A DNA stretch of 25,974 bases from Nanohaloarchaea archaeon PL-Br10_U2g27 (GCA_001564035.1 LKMX01000002.1:1-25974); one strand, 5' to 3'; shown: positions 7,262 through 14,693, counted from the stretch's first letter. Notes: generated by a model not told the origin, from the letters alone. Numbers and translations are program-made.

Positions 7262-7975
7262 TTAACCCTTCATCTCCAACAGCTGGTTATAGGCCTGTGC
7301 TGCTATCGAAAATGTTGCGACAAGCGTTGTTGCAAGCACAGCGTTGTAGACTGTTAAAGCAGCCAAAGTTACTGCTGTGCCTCCAAGCTCTGCAGCAAAC
7401 ATGATAGGCATGGTCAAAATACCTATCACAAACATTAGGAGAAATACCGTTACCCCTAATGCAAATAACTCGACTCTGCTACCCTTAGTTAATCCGTAGC
7501 TGCCTTTGAAGGCCTGGAAAAAGTTTTTGTTCTGCACCGCGATTTCGAAAGAGTAGAAGTACAGCACTACTAACAGGAAAAGACCCGGGATTATCAATGC
7601 CAGAAGGCCTAAACCTACAGCGATTGTAAACAATATTGATCCTGCTACTAAGTTGACTGCCGGGAATAAAATTTTATTCTTGTAGAGTTCTTCCGGCACA
7701 CTGCTTGTTTCTTCTGCCGCAAAAGCCCTTAGCAGCACCAGCATTAGGTATACGAGAGAAATAATGTATACTCCGAGAAGCGATAGTCCTAGGCCTAGAC
7801 TCGACGTTATCGCCAATTCAGACACCTGTGGTTCTCCAAGACCTGCTAAAACTGTATCTAATGCTACATCATACATCAGGTAAATTAATGTTAGGGTTGT
7901 TATGAAGATTGCTCCAGTTTTCGAAGCAACATTGCTAATACCATTTTTTATAGCTCCACCAATATCTAAAGACAT
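7262..7975 (-). CDS. Six-helix membrane protein, haloarchaeal DUF7847-like
   Basis: 237 residues with about six membrane helices. The N-terminal amphipathic stretch (DIGGAIKNGISNVASK), the central ALIIPGLFLLVVLYFYSFEI and the following QNKNFFQAFKGSYGLTKGSR resemble a widespread haloarchaeal family of uncharacterised membrane proteins in which a proline-containing helix hairpin is followed by an 'F..A...S...T.G' amphipathic segment. The ATG at 7975 is preceded by a TATA-like tract at 7999-8008, giving a near-leaderless transcript. It is divergent from argS. Role unknown; the family name is a recollection of pattern, not a search result. Confidence 0.7.
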   Translation of the reverse strand: MSLDIGGAIKNGISNVASKTGAIFITTLTLIYLMYDVALDTVLAGLGEPQVSELAITSSLGLGLSLLGVYIISLVYLMLVLLRAFAAEETSSVPEELYKNKILFPAVNLVAGSILFTIAVGLGLLALIIPGLFLLVVLYFYSFEIAVQNKNFFQAFKGSYGLTKGSRVELFALGVTVFLLMFVIGILTMPIMFAAELGGTAVTLAALTVYNAVLATTLVATFSIAAQAYNQLLEMKG

Positions 7976-7998
7976 AAAAAATATTTGAGGCCTAGCCG

Positions 7999-8008
7999 CA
8001 TTTATATG
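7999..8008 (-). promoter_or_regulatory. TATA-like box for the six-helix membrane protein
   Basis: Minus-strand CATATAAATG is centred about 28 nt before the ATG at 7975, in the 103-bp divergent gap with argS. Confidence 0.5.
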
Positions 8009-8078
8009 TTCTCCCTGATTTTTCCTACAACAGAGATCAGTAAGGGTAAAAAAGATTGAATCAAGTTGGTTTTACACA

Positions 8079-9812
8079 GTGTTACTACAAGAACTCAAAT
8101 CCGATGTAAGACACGAAGTCAAAGAACGACTCAACGAACTAGAAGTCCAAGTCGATACTAGAATAGAAATAAACCATCTTGACTCAGACGAAAAAGGATT
8201 TTTGGCGCTGCCACTGGGATTTAAACTGGCATCACAACTTGGAAAATCTCCTGAACAGGCCTTAAACGAGTTTAAACAAGGTTTTGAGTTCAAAAACCCA
8301 TACTTGAAAGACGCCAGAATTGAGTCCGGATACCTCAACCTGTTCATAGACGAGAAGAAGTATGCTGAAGATCTGATCTCTAAACTCGGAGAAAAAACAG
8401 TTATAGAAAAAAATAAAGGCCTAGCCGTAATCGACGAGTCCTCTCCTAATGTCGCGAAACCGATGCACATAGGCCATTTACGGAACACCTTGCTTTCAGC
8501 CTCTCTGAACGAAGTATTGGAGCGAAATGGCTACACTGTTATAGCTGATAACCATCTAGGCGACTGGGGAGGCCAGTTCGGAAACCTGATGTACGCGTTT
8601 GAAGAATGGGGCAGTGATGAAGAGCTTGAGGAAAGGCCTATAGAACACTTGTTAGAGCTTTATCAGAAGTTCGGACAGCTCGAGGAAGAGCTTGAAGAAG
8701 ATAAGAGAGAAGATTTGAGGGATAAAGGCCGTGAATGGTTCAGTAGACTGGAAGACGGAGAGGAAGAAGCTGAAAACCTCTGGGAAAGATTTAGAGATGC
8801 AAGCATCAGACGGTTTAAACAGACCTACAGCATACTCGATGTAGAGTTCGACGAGTGGATAGGAGAATCATTCTACGTTCAAGAAGGTTATACCGACGAG
8901 GTAGTAGAGCTAGCGCTTGAAAAAGAAGTTGCCAAGAAGAAAGAAGACGGTTCGGTTGTAATAGAAGTAGGAGAACCTGATCCTGAAACCGGAGAAAAAT
9001 CCGAGTTAGTAATCCTCAAATCCGACGGCAGCACTTTATACTCGACAAGAGATCTCGCAACCATAATGTACCGCGATGAGAGATGGAGCCCTGAACACAT
9101 GATGTACGTAGTAGGCAGCGAACAAGACAAATACTTCCAAGAAATATTTGAGGCCGCAGAACGCCTAGGATTCAACTACAACTTCAAACACATAAGCTAC
9201 GGTATGATAAGCCTTCCAGAAGGAAGTATGTCAACCCGAAAAGGAAACATAATCACCGCCAGACAGGTAATAGATGAAGCCACAGACAAAGCAGAGGAAA
9301 TAGTAGCAGAAAACAACCCAGGCCTAGAAGAAAAAGAGATAAACGAAACCGCAGAACGGATAGGCCTCGCAGCCCTGAGATTTGAAACATTGAAATACTC
9401 GAGGAAAAGAGACTTTGAGTTCGACAAAGAAAAGGCCTTAGATTTTAACGGAGAGACCGGACCATACCTGCTCTACTCGCTGACAAGAGCCAAAAAAATA
9501 ATTAAAGACTCTGAAAAAGAAAACCCTGTTTTTGAAGCCGCAGAACTTTCAAAAGAAGAGTTGAGGCTGGTAAGCACAATATCCAAGTTACCTGTCAAGC
9601 TGGCAGAAGCGGAAGAAAAATACGATCCTTCAGTAATCGCCAACTATGGCTACACCTTAGCACAAGACTTCAACAACTTCTACCACAGCTGCCCAGTCCT
9701 AGACGCAGACGGAGAACTGCAAAACCAACGCATAGGACTTACAAAAGCCTACATAGATGTAATGGAAGAAGTATTAGCCATTTTATGCATAAAAACAGTT
9801 GAACTAATGTGA
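8079..9812 (+). CDS. argS: Arginyl-tRNA synthetase
   Basis: Class I aminoacyl-tRNA synthetase that charges tRNA-Arg. 577 residues, normal length. Order: N-terminal Add1-type tRNA-binding domain (about 1-100); catalytic Rossmann fold with DESSPNVAKPMHIGHLRNT (HIGH at about residue 130) and VIADNHLGDWGGQFG; the KMSKS-equivalent SMSTRKGN at about residue 383; then a helical anticodon-binding DALR domain with NFNNFYHSCPVL. The start is GTG at 8079, since no in-frame ATG precedes the family's N terminus; a GTAAAAAAG tract about 26 nt upstream may be the TATA element. It is monocistronic; the next gene is convergent with a 3-bp gap. Confidence 0.97.
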   Translation: MLLQELKSDVRHEVKERLNELEVQVDTRIEINHLDSDEKGFLALPLGFKLASQLGKSPEQALNEFKQGFEFKNPYLKDARIESGYLNLFIDEKKYAEDLISKLGEKTVIEKNKGLAVIDESSPNVAKPMHIGHLRNTLLSASLNEVLERNGYTVIADNHLGDWGGQFGNLMYAFEEWGSDEELEERPIEHLLELYQKFGQLEEELEEDKREDLRDKGREWFSRLEDGEEEAENLWERFRDASIRRFKQTYSILDVEFDEWIGESFYVQEGYTDEVVELALEKEVAKKKEDGSVVIEVGEPDPETGEKSELVILKSDGSTLYSTRDLATIMYRDERWSPEHMMYVVGSEQDKYFQEIFEAAERLGFNYNFKHISYGMISLPEGSMSTRKGNIITARQVIDEATDKAEEIVAENNPGLEEKEINETAERIGLAALRFETLKYSRKRDFEFDKEKALDFNGETGPYLLYSLTRAKKIIKDSEKENPVFEAAELSKEELRLVSTISKLPVKLAEAEEKYDPSVIANYGYTLAQDFNNFYHSCPVLDADGELQNQRIGLTKAYIDVMEEVLAILCIKTVELM

Positions 9813-9815
9813 GCC

Positions 9816-10772
9816 TCAAGAATCAAGGTGCTCTGGATAATCCTCTAGGCCTAGAGCATCTATCAAATCCTTACTCCTGTTTCTGATCGTGACAGTAGTT
9901 ATACCAAGCGTTCTCGACATATCATTCATGCTTCTCCGCTCGCCTTCTATATGCGAGGCCAAGTAAAGCGCGCTGACAGCAATTCCCGCAGGAGACTTCC
10001 CTGAAACAACACTGCTTTGTACAGCACCCTCCACAATCTCATCAGCTCTTTCAACAACGTTATCGCCCAACCTCATCTTTGAAGCAAAATCGTCTAGGAA
10101 GTCCGCCGGATGCGAAGGCCTGATAGGTATCTCCGTGTTCCGGCCTATATGCCTGTAAGCGCGGCCGATTTCTTTCTTGGAGGCTCTCGCCACTTCCGAG
10201 ACCTCTTCCAAAGTTTTAGGCTCATTATTCTCTCTAGCCGTAATATAAATTATCGCAGGAACGATTTCAGAAATATTCCTGCCTTTCAACAATCCGAAAT
10301 CAGCTACCTTTTCAAAGAGTTGGACAGCATCGCTGTAAACATTTTCCGAAAGATCTAGCTCCGCAACAATCCTCTGGATCTCTTCCTCCGGACTCTCCAG
10401 CTCGCCTATCCATGGATCGCCCTTAATGTAATCGATTATGCCGCTGAGAAACAGGCCTAAGACAGCAACCACAAGAGACATTCCCGAAGCCGATAAGCCT
10501 GCAATACCTAGCTCAAAAATATTGAAAGTAGTTCCAGAACCATGAATCACTGTTCTAAAAGCAAATATGGCTGCTGTGACCGTCGCAGAAACCAGAACAT
10601 AAAGGAAAAGCAAGTCCAGCCATGGAAAAGGCGTGGACGCAGCAACAAACAGGAAAAGTATCGAAGCTAAAGCTGCTGAAAGAAATACCGGAACACTGTA
10701 CCGCAGACACACCAAGTTCATCTCCTCTTCCATCACCAAAACACCCAATTTATCGCCAGGCCTTGCCAACAC
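9816..10772 (-). CDS. Membrane-anchored TFIIB-like protein (TFB cyclin core fused to three membrane helices)
   Basis: 318 residues. Residues about 25-110 contain three hydrophobic segments (LRYSVPVFLSAALASILFLF; LLFLYVLVSATVTAAIFAF; AGLSASGMSLVVAVLGLFL). Residues about 125-318 are a clear TFB/TFIIB core of two cyclin repeats: the first has IIYITARENNEPKTLEEVSEVA then SKKEIGRAYRHIGRN, the second has GKSPAGIAVSALYLAS, GERRSMNDMSRTLG and TVTIRNRSKDL. The zinc ribbon and B-reader/linker, needed by normal TFB to recruit and open promoters with RNA polymerase, are absent. It could tether TBP-promoter DNA at the membrane, act as an antagonist of TFB, or be released by proteolysis; all are inferences. 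The GTG at 10772 is the longest start; an ATG at 10733 is an alternative that keeps all helices. Confidence 0.85.
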   Translation of the reverse strand: MLARPGDKLGVLVMEEEMNLVCLRYSVPVFLSAALASILFLFVAASTPFPWLDLLFLYVLVSATVTAAIFAFRTVIHGSGTTFNIFELGIAGLSASGMSLVVAVLGLFLSGIIDYIKGDPWIGELESPEEEIQRIVAELDLSENVYSDAVQLFEKVADFGLLKGRNISEIVPAIIYITARENNEPKTLEEVSEVARASKKEIGRAYRHIGRNTEIPIRPSHPADFLDDFASKMRLGDNVVERADEIVEGAVQSSVVSGKSPAGIAVSALYLASHIEGERRSMNDMSRTLGITTVTIRNRSKDLIDALGLEDYPEHLDS

Positions 10773-10808
10773 TGTTGAAAAAGGCCTTTACAAACCGTAT
10801 TGGAGTTG

Positions 10809-10829
10809 GTAACGTTTACAGTTTGTTAC
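10809..10829. promoter_or_regulatory. Inverted repeat upstream of the TFIIB-like gene
   Basis: GTAAC and GTTAC arms (10809-10813 and 10825-10829) enclose GTTTACAGTTT. They lie between the stop of the 79-residue membrane protein and the TFIIB-like start. This may be an operator or a weak terminator. Confidence 0.25.
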
Positions 10830-10851
10830 ACCAGAGTTCAACGAAAAATTT

Positions 10852-11091
10852 CTACAGACCAGGCCTCTCCCTACAGAACTCACGCATAAATACACGGAGA
10901 TAGTAAGCCGAGAAACCGAACGCTACAACAGTAGCTACAGCAAAAGTAGATAGTAAAAGCGAATAAGCAAATCTCGGCGCCAGTTCACACGTCTTAACCG
11001 TTGCCGGAGCAATCATTGCAGCTATTTCAAAAGACTTTAAACTCACTAAAAACAATAGGCCTGAAACCGCAACATACTTCTCCGAATCCAT
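10852..11091 (-). CDS. Small two-helix membrane protein, unknown
   Basis: From the ATG at 11091 the frame gives 79 residues: MDSEKY, a first hydrophobic segment (about 6-24), a polar loop containing a single Cys, a second long segment (about 38-62), then a basic tail (LRVFMREFCRERPGL). The frame stays open further upstream, to 11184, but a minus-strand TATA-like AATTTAAA complement at 11114-11121, about 26 nt before 11091, favours the internal ATG and a leaderless message. No domain recognised. It lies upstream of the TFIIB-like gene on the same strand with an 80-bp gap and could be cotranscribed. Confidence 0.55.
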   Translation of the reverse strand: MDSEKYVAVSGLLFLVSLKSFEIAAMIAPATVKTCELAPRFAYSLLLSTFAVATVVAFGFSAYYLRVFMREFCRERPGL

Positions 11092-11195
11092 AAACACAGT
11101 AGAGAAATACGCGAATTTAAACCTAGGCCTTTCAAACCCGAGCTGAAGCGAAAAATCGTTACTGATTTCAAAACCAGAAACCAAATAATTATGTT

Positions 11196-11588
11196 ATGAC
11201 TTACCGAGCTGAAGCTGGAAAACTGCTTACAGCAGCAATATTGTCTGTGACCGCGAACTTCGGAGTCATAGCTTTCTCAAGAAGAACAGCAGAAATAACA
11301 CCTCAGTTCGAACCCTTAACATACGCCTCAGTAGGCCTAGCAACAACAGCAGCCGCAACCGCAGCCTACATCACGCTACAAATACTGAAAAAATACACTC
11401 AAAAACCACTAGAATACTTCTACTACATCTCAGGCCTAACCCTAATCGCATCCTTCGGACCCATCGGCCACATAGCCCTAAACCTACCCAACGCAGGAAC
11501 CGCAGAAATAAACATCCTAGGCCTCACACACGTCATAGCAGCAGTAATAATAATTGGAACTTTAGCAAAACTGGAACAGAAATATTAG
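11196..11588 (+). CDS. Four-helix membrane protein, DUF6069-like, paralogue 1
   Basis: 130 residues, four hydrophobic helices. The pattern of a helix ending in a short loop, then FEPLTYASVG at the start of helix 2, LIASFGPI in helix 3 and GLTHVIAAVIIIGTLAKLE in helix 4 is shared, residue for residue in places, with the protein at 12279-12674 (FEPLSYGAVG, LIASWATI, SLTHVVAAVSIVGILLKLE). The His after Thr in the last helix is conserved in both. The layout resembles the DUF6069 group of small membrane proteins; function unknown. The pair flanks a divergent two-gene unit, suggesting a local duplication. Confidence 0.7.
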   Translation: MTYRAEAGKLLTAAILSVTANFGVIAFSRRTAEITPQFEPLTYASVGLATTAAATAAYITLQILKKYTQKPLEYFYYISGLTLIASFGPIGHIALNLPNAGTAEINILGLTHVIAAVIIIGTLAKLEQKY

Positions 11589-11613
11589 TGGACTTAAGTC
11601 GAATTACAAGATA

Positions 11614-12021
11614 TCAACCTTCTGGTTTTTGTTGGATGAATTTCTTTATGTCTTTTGTTGCGTGTTTCTTTTTGGTGTAGCCGTATTTTGGTGTGTCGAG
11701 TTCTTTTTGGTATTTTTCTGATTTTATTGTCCAGAAGCCGTTTTCTTTCTTTTTTATTTGGATTGAGGCCTTTGTTTTGGTGTGTGTCCATTTGTCGTTG
11801 TTTCTGATCCATTTGCCTGTTTTTCTAAGGTTTTTGCAGTATGATGCGTAGTCTCTTTTTCCAGGCCTTGCTACTAGTAGGGTGTCGTTGTCTTCGAATA
11901 TTTCGTATCTGCCTCCTTTGGGGCCTTCCACGATTATTGTGTCTGAGGCCTCTATGACTTTTAGAGGTGTTTTTCTTTCGTTGAAAAGTATTTTTTCGCC
12001 TTTTTCTAGTTCTGGCTTCAT
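11614..12021 (-). CDS. Hypothetical basic soluble protein
   Basis: 135 residues, lysine-rich and mainly predicted beta in the first half (KILFNERKTPLKVIEA, TIIVEGPKGGRYEIFEDND, TLLVARP). The second half repeats aromatic/lysine strands (GKWIRNNDKWTHTKTKA, GFWTIKSEKYQKEL) and ends in a short basic helix. No membrane segment. The unusually basic composition for a halophile suggests nucleic-acid or RNA contact, but I recognise no domain. The ATG at 12021 overlaps the stop of the upstream small gene by 4 bp (ATGA), so the two are translated together and probably function together. Confidence 0.65.
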   Translation of the reverse strand: MKPELEKGEKILFNERKTPLKVIEASDTIIVEGPKGGRYEIFEDNDTLLVARPGKRDYASYCKNLRKTGKWIRNNDKWTHTKTKASIQIKKKENGFWTIKSEKYQKELDTPKYGYTKKKHATKDIKKFIQQKPEG

Positions 12022-12224
12022 TTTTCTGTTCTCTCGTTTAGGACTGTGAGCACTATGTCGCGGTTGTTCTCGGTGTATAGGATATTGGCTACTCCGGTTT
12101 CGGATTCTGTTACTGAGATTCCTAGGCCCATCTGGTCGAAAACGTTTTTTAATCGGGTGTAGAGCTGTGGGTCGCCGTGTATTATGAACCTTTCTCCGTC
12201 GTCCTGGATTTTAGTTATTTTCAT
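12018..12224 (-). CDS. Hypothetical small protein, partner of the downstream basic protein
   Basis: 68 residues, predicted beta-alpha-beta: KITKIQDDGERFIIHGD, a helix QLYTRLKNVFDQMGL, then strands SVTESET and VLTVLNE. It is compact and soluble, with no recognised motif. It starts at the ATG at 12224 with a TATA-like element near 12253 and ends within the start of the next gene (ATGA overlap). The divergent neighbour on the plus strand appears to use the same AT-rich element. Confidence 0.6.
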   Translation of the reverse strand: MKITKIQDDGERFIIHGDPQLYTRLKNVFDQMGLGISVTESETGVANILYTENNRDIVLTVLNERTEK

Positions 12225-12246
12225 GAAAGATAGTTTTTAGGCCTTG

Positions 12247-12258
12247 AATTTATATCTC
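12247..12258. promoter_or_regulatory. Shared TATA-like element of a divergent gene pair
   Basis: GAATTTATATCT is the only TATA-like tract in the 54-bp gap. It sits about 29 nt from the minus-strand ATG at 12224 and about 26 nt from the plus-strand ATG at 12279, the right distance for leaderless start in both directions. Confidence 0.5.
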
Positions 12259-12278
12259 GGATCTGCCATTAATCTTAT

Positions 12279-12674
12279 ATGGATTTGAAGAGTCTTGACT
12301 ATAGGAAGCCTTTGATTACCGTTGCATGCGCGGTTTTTGCTAACATGCTTGTCGCGGTTTATGCACACCAAGTACTGAATGTAAGCGGTGAGTTCGAGCC
12401 GTTGAGTTATGGCGCAGTAGGTTTTGTCACCGCCATATCTGCAGTAGGAGCGTGGATAGTGCTTGAGGGAAAGAAACAGTATTTCGACAATCCTTACGAA
12501 AAGTTCTTGAACCTTTCAAGCTTTGTGCTGATCGCTTCTTGGGCGACAATAATCTACGCTATAGGCGAACCCGGAGCAGGAATGAAAGAGATCGCAATGC
12601 TCTCTCTTACACACGTCGTAGCAGCAGTATCAATCGTAGGCATACTGCTCAAACTAGAGTTCACAGAACTCTAA
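12279..12674 (+). CDS. Four-helix membrane protein, DUF6069-like, paralogue 2
   Basis: 131 residues with four membrane helices. It shares FEPL-x-Y-x-x-VG, LIAS and the THV-AAV-x-I-x-G-x-L-x-KLE ending with the protein at 11196-11588, so the two are paralogues of one family; they are too diverged for a very recent duplication. The N terminus (DLKSLDYRKPLIT) is cytosolic-looking and basic. The ATG is about 26 nt from a TATA-like element that may also serve the divergent gene. Function unknown. Confidence 0.7.
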   Translation: MDLKSLDYRKPLITVACAVFANMLVAVYAHQVLNVSGEFEPLSYGAVGFVTAISAVGAWIVLEGKKQYFDNPYEKFLNLSSFVLIASWATIIYAIGEPGAGMKEIAMLSLTHVVAAVSIVGILLKLEFTEL

Positions 12675-12724
12675 AACAATTTTTCCCCTTTTTATTTTAA
12701 ACCTTGAAGGCCTAAAAGACTATT

Positions 12725-13087
12725 ATGGAGAGATTTGAAGGCCTGACACTGCTACATTATACTGGAATTGTTTTGGCCGCAGTATCGGGTGTTATACATT
12801 TTTACTTGGCGCCGGTTATAGGTTTGAATGGTTTAGGCCTCAGCTTTGCGTTTGCAGGCCTAGGATTCTTCGCAGGCATTATCTTAGTTGTGAAAGATTT
12901 CCACAGGAAAAAGGTTTACTTGTTAGGTATTCCGTTTACAGTTGGGCAGATCGTGTTGTGGTACTTTATTAATAGGCCTGATCTCTCGTTAGTGGTGAGA
13001 GGCGAGCCTTTGCTTGAGGCAGTGGACAAGTTTGCGCAGGTCTTTTTGACTTTTCTGCTTGTGTACCTGTATTTTGATGAGCGTTAA
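12725..13087 (+). CDS. Four-helix membrane protein, haloarchaeal DUF7475-like
   Basis: 120 residues, four hydrophobic segments (about 12-30, 35-55, 63-80, 97-117). LLHYTGIVLAAVSGVIHFYLAP in the first helix, with its His-Tyr and His-Phe pairs, followed by a Gly/Ala/Phe-rich second helix, resembles small membrane proteins common in haloarchaea. The last loop carries EPLLEAVDKFAQVFL. Starts at ATG 12725 close to an AGGCCT; the next gene is convergent with a 3-bp gap. Function unknown; a conserved His pair in a helix could bind metal or quinone, but this is not shown. Confidence 0.65.
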   Translation: MERFEGLTLLHYTGIVLAAVSGVIHFYLAPVIGLNGLGLSFAFAGLGFFAGIILVVKDFHRKKVYLLGIPFTVGQIVLWYFINRPDLSLVVRGEPLLEAVDKFAQVFLTFLLVYLYFDER

Positions 13088-13090
13088 CAG

Positions 13091-13966
13091 CTAATCTTGT
13101 AGTTGGTTTACTGAGTCAAACTCTTTTTTCAAGTCTCTATATTCTTTGTCTACTTCGTCGGCCTTGTTATGGGCGCGCCTGATATGTCTTCGGAGCGTGC
13201 TCCAAGAGTCCTCAAATTTTTCGTGGCGCGTCTTGAGTGCGTGAAGCTTCTCTATAACTTCGTCTGCTTTTTCCGACATCTCTCGTGCATGCGCCTCTCC
13301 CTTCACGATCTCAAGTTTGTGTCCCAGTGTTAACGGCGACACTACTTGAACTCCTTTCTGCGTGTACTTGCTGAGCAACTGGTATTCTTCCTTCACAAGA
13401 TAGTAGTAGACTCTTTCAGAAGGAACGAACTCAAACGCGTATTCTGCCGTGCCTTCATCAGGCCTCACGTATTTTTCTGCAATCTCTTTCAACTGTTTCT
13501 CCGCGTCGTTCCGGAACTTTCTCTCATAACTTTCGTCTTCCTCATCAACAAGCTTCTTGAAATTGTCCAACGGAAACTTAGAATCAATACAGATCTTACC
13601 ATCCGCTGACTCAATAAACGCATCAGGCCTCTTACCAGCCACTTCTCCCTGTACACCATACATCGACTGGGGTAGGTGGTCTTCAAGCAAGGCCTCAAGC
13701 TTCACCTCACCAAACTCTCCTCTCTCCCGGGGATTCTTCATCATAGTCTCTAGATCAGTGTGGAGTTCTTTGATTTCTGAGACTTGGTTCTCCAAGCTTC
13801 CGATTTCTTTATCCAGTTTGAGGTCTCTCCAAGACTCGCTGACAGCTCCCCTAACTTTCTCCGGATCAACTTCAATTTCAGGGAACTCTGGCTCATTATT
13901 TAGCTGGAGATAAATCACAGTAGCCAACAAGAAAATTACAATGCTCAAAAGGCCTAATTCAATCAT
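13091..13966 (-). CDS. rmuC: RmuC-family DNA recombination/nuclease-like protein
   Basis: RmuC proteins limit inversion at short repeats in bacteria and carry a PD-(D/E)XK-like core; the biochemical activity is only predicted. Here 291 residues: an N-terminal membrane anchor (about 4-22), a coiled-coil region (about 35-80), then the family signature NPRERGEFGEVKLEALLED, GKRPDAFI and ICIDSKFPLDNFKKL (the Asp...Asp-Ser-Lys putative catalytic set), VRPDEGTAEYAFEFVPSERVYY, VVSPLTLGH and a closing coiled coil. It is markedly shorter than typical bacterial RmuC (about 450-500), the loss being in the coiled coils. Divergent from vapBC. Confidence 0.92.
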   Translation of the reverse strand: MIELGLLSIVIFLLATVIYLQLNNEPEFPEIEVDPEKVRGAVSESWRDLKLDKEIGSLENQVSEIKELHTDLETMMKNPRERGEFGEVKLEALLEDHLPQSMYGVQGEVAGKRPDAFIESADGKICIDSKFPLDNFKKLVDEEDESYERKFRNDAEKQLKEIAEKYVRPDEGTAEYAFEFVPSERVYYYLVKEEYQLLSKYTQKGVQVVSPLTLGHKLEIVKGEAHAREMSEKADEVIEKLHALKTRHEKFEDSWSTLRRHIRRAHNKADEVDKEYRDLKKEFDSVNQLQD

Positions 13967-14012
13967 ATCTGGTTATTTAATTTGATAGAGTAAAAAACCC
14001 TTCGCAGCCTGA

Positions 14013-14027
14013 TATAACACGGTTATA
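14013..14027. promoter_or_regulatory. Inverted repeat between rmuC and vapB
   Basis: TATAAC-ACG-GTTATA, a perfect 6-bp inverted repeat, lies 47 bp upstream of rmuC and 58 bp upstream of vapB. It may be an operator or part of the rmuC promoter. Confidence 0.35.
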
Positions 14028-14048
14028 CCCTCCACTATTTTTGGTCTC

Positions 14049-14066
14049 AAAAATTATTTAATTTTT
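14049..14066. promoter_or_regulatory. Palindrome over the vapBC TATA region, candidate VapB operator
   Basis: AAAAATTA-TT-TAATTTTT is a perfect 8-bp inverted repeat ending 18 nt before the vapB ATG, at the position expected for the TATA box of a leaderless transcript. Ribbon-helix-helix antitoxins usually repress their own operon from such palindromes, so it is a good candidate for autoregulation. Confidence 0.5.
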
Positions 14067-14084
14067 CAGTACACAGATAAGTAC

Positions 14085-14294
14085 ATGAGCACTAAAACTG
14101 TTTCGCTTCGTGAAAGCGCTTACGAAAAATTGAAGAATTTAAAGAAAGAAAATGAAAGCTTCTCGGATGTGGTTGAAAGAATTTCTGAAAAACAGTCCTT
14201 GAAAGATTTAGAAGGAAGCTTTCCTCAAATAGGGGAAGCAAAAGAAACGATAGAAAGAGAAAGAAAGAAATTTAGCACAAGAGATCTCAAATGA
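14085..14294 (+). CDS. vapB: VapB-type antitoxin (ribbon-helix-helix)
   Basis: 69 residues. The N-terminal strand TKTVSLRESAYEKLKNLK and the helix SFSDVVERIS match the ribbon-helix-helix antitoxins of the archaeal VapB/DUF217 group; the acidic-basic C terminus (ERERKKFSTRDLK) would wrap the toxin. It binds operator DNA as a dimer and neutralises VapC. The stop overlaps the vapC start by 4 bp (ATGA), the usual layout for this type of module. A palindrome overlies its promoter. No AGGCCT occurs in this gene. Confidence 0.9.
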   Translation: MSTKTVSLRESAYEKLKNLKKENESFSDVVERISEKQSLKDLEGSFPQIGEAKETIERERKKFSTRDLK

Positions 14295-14668
14295 ACGTGG
14301 CTGATACCTCTGTACTAATAGATCTACTTCGAGGAAAGATTTCAGCTGAAAAGCTCGAAAACTTCGATACACTCTCAACTTGTTACCCTATCCAATGCGA
14401 ACTATTCAAAGGAACAAGAATTGCAAGAAATACAGAAGAAGGAGAAAAACAAGTAGAAAAACAAGTGGAGAAACTTTTACAACGGTTGAATACTCTTAAA
14501 TCTGGAGAAAAAGAGGCAAAGAAATTCGCGGAATTGAAAGAGACTTACCCCGAAATCAGCGAGTTCGATTTGATGATAGCATCTATATGCATTTCACATA
14601 ATGCAGCTCTTTTAACGCAAGATTCCGATTTTGAGAAGATAGAAGGCCTAGAATGTAAGAGCATTTAG
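14291..14668 (+). CDS. vapC: VapC-type PIN-domain toxin ribonuclease
   Basis: 125 residues, a complete PIN domain. It opens with VADTSVLIDLLRGK (first catalytic Asp), keeps a Glu in the CELFKGTRIA helix and closes with SEFDLMIASICISHNAALLTQDSDFEKI, supplying the later acidic residues and the typical T-x-D-x-D-F ending. Such toxins cleave RNA, often tRNA or rRNA, in a Mg2+-dependent way. All key acidic residues are present, so it is probably active. It is translationally coupled to vapB. A T8 tract follows the stop. It is convergent with secY. Confidence 0.93.
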   Translation: MNVADTSVLIDLLRGKISAEKLENFDTLSTCYPIQCELFKGTRIARNTEEGEKQVEKQVEKLLQRLNTLKSGEKEAKKFAELKETYPEISEFDLMIASICISHNAALLTQDSDFEKIEGLECKSI

Positions 14669-14685
14669 GCCTGTTCCTCTTCTTC

Positions 14686-14693
14686 TTTTTTTT
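14686..14693 (+). terminator. Oligo-T terminator of vapBC
   Basis: Eight T residues follow a pyrimidine-rich stretch 17 nt after the vapC stop, as expected for an archaeal terminator. The tract overlaps the secY stop codon on the other strand. Confidence 0.5.
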
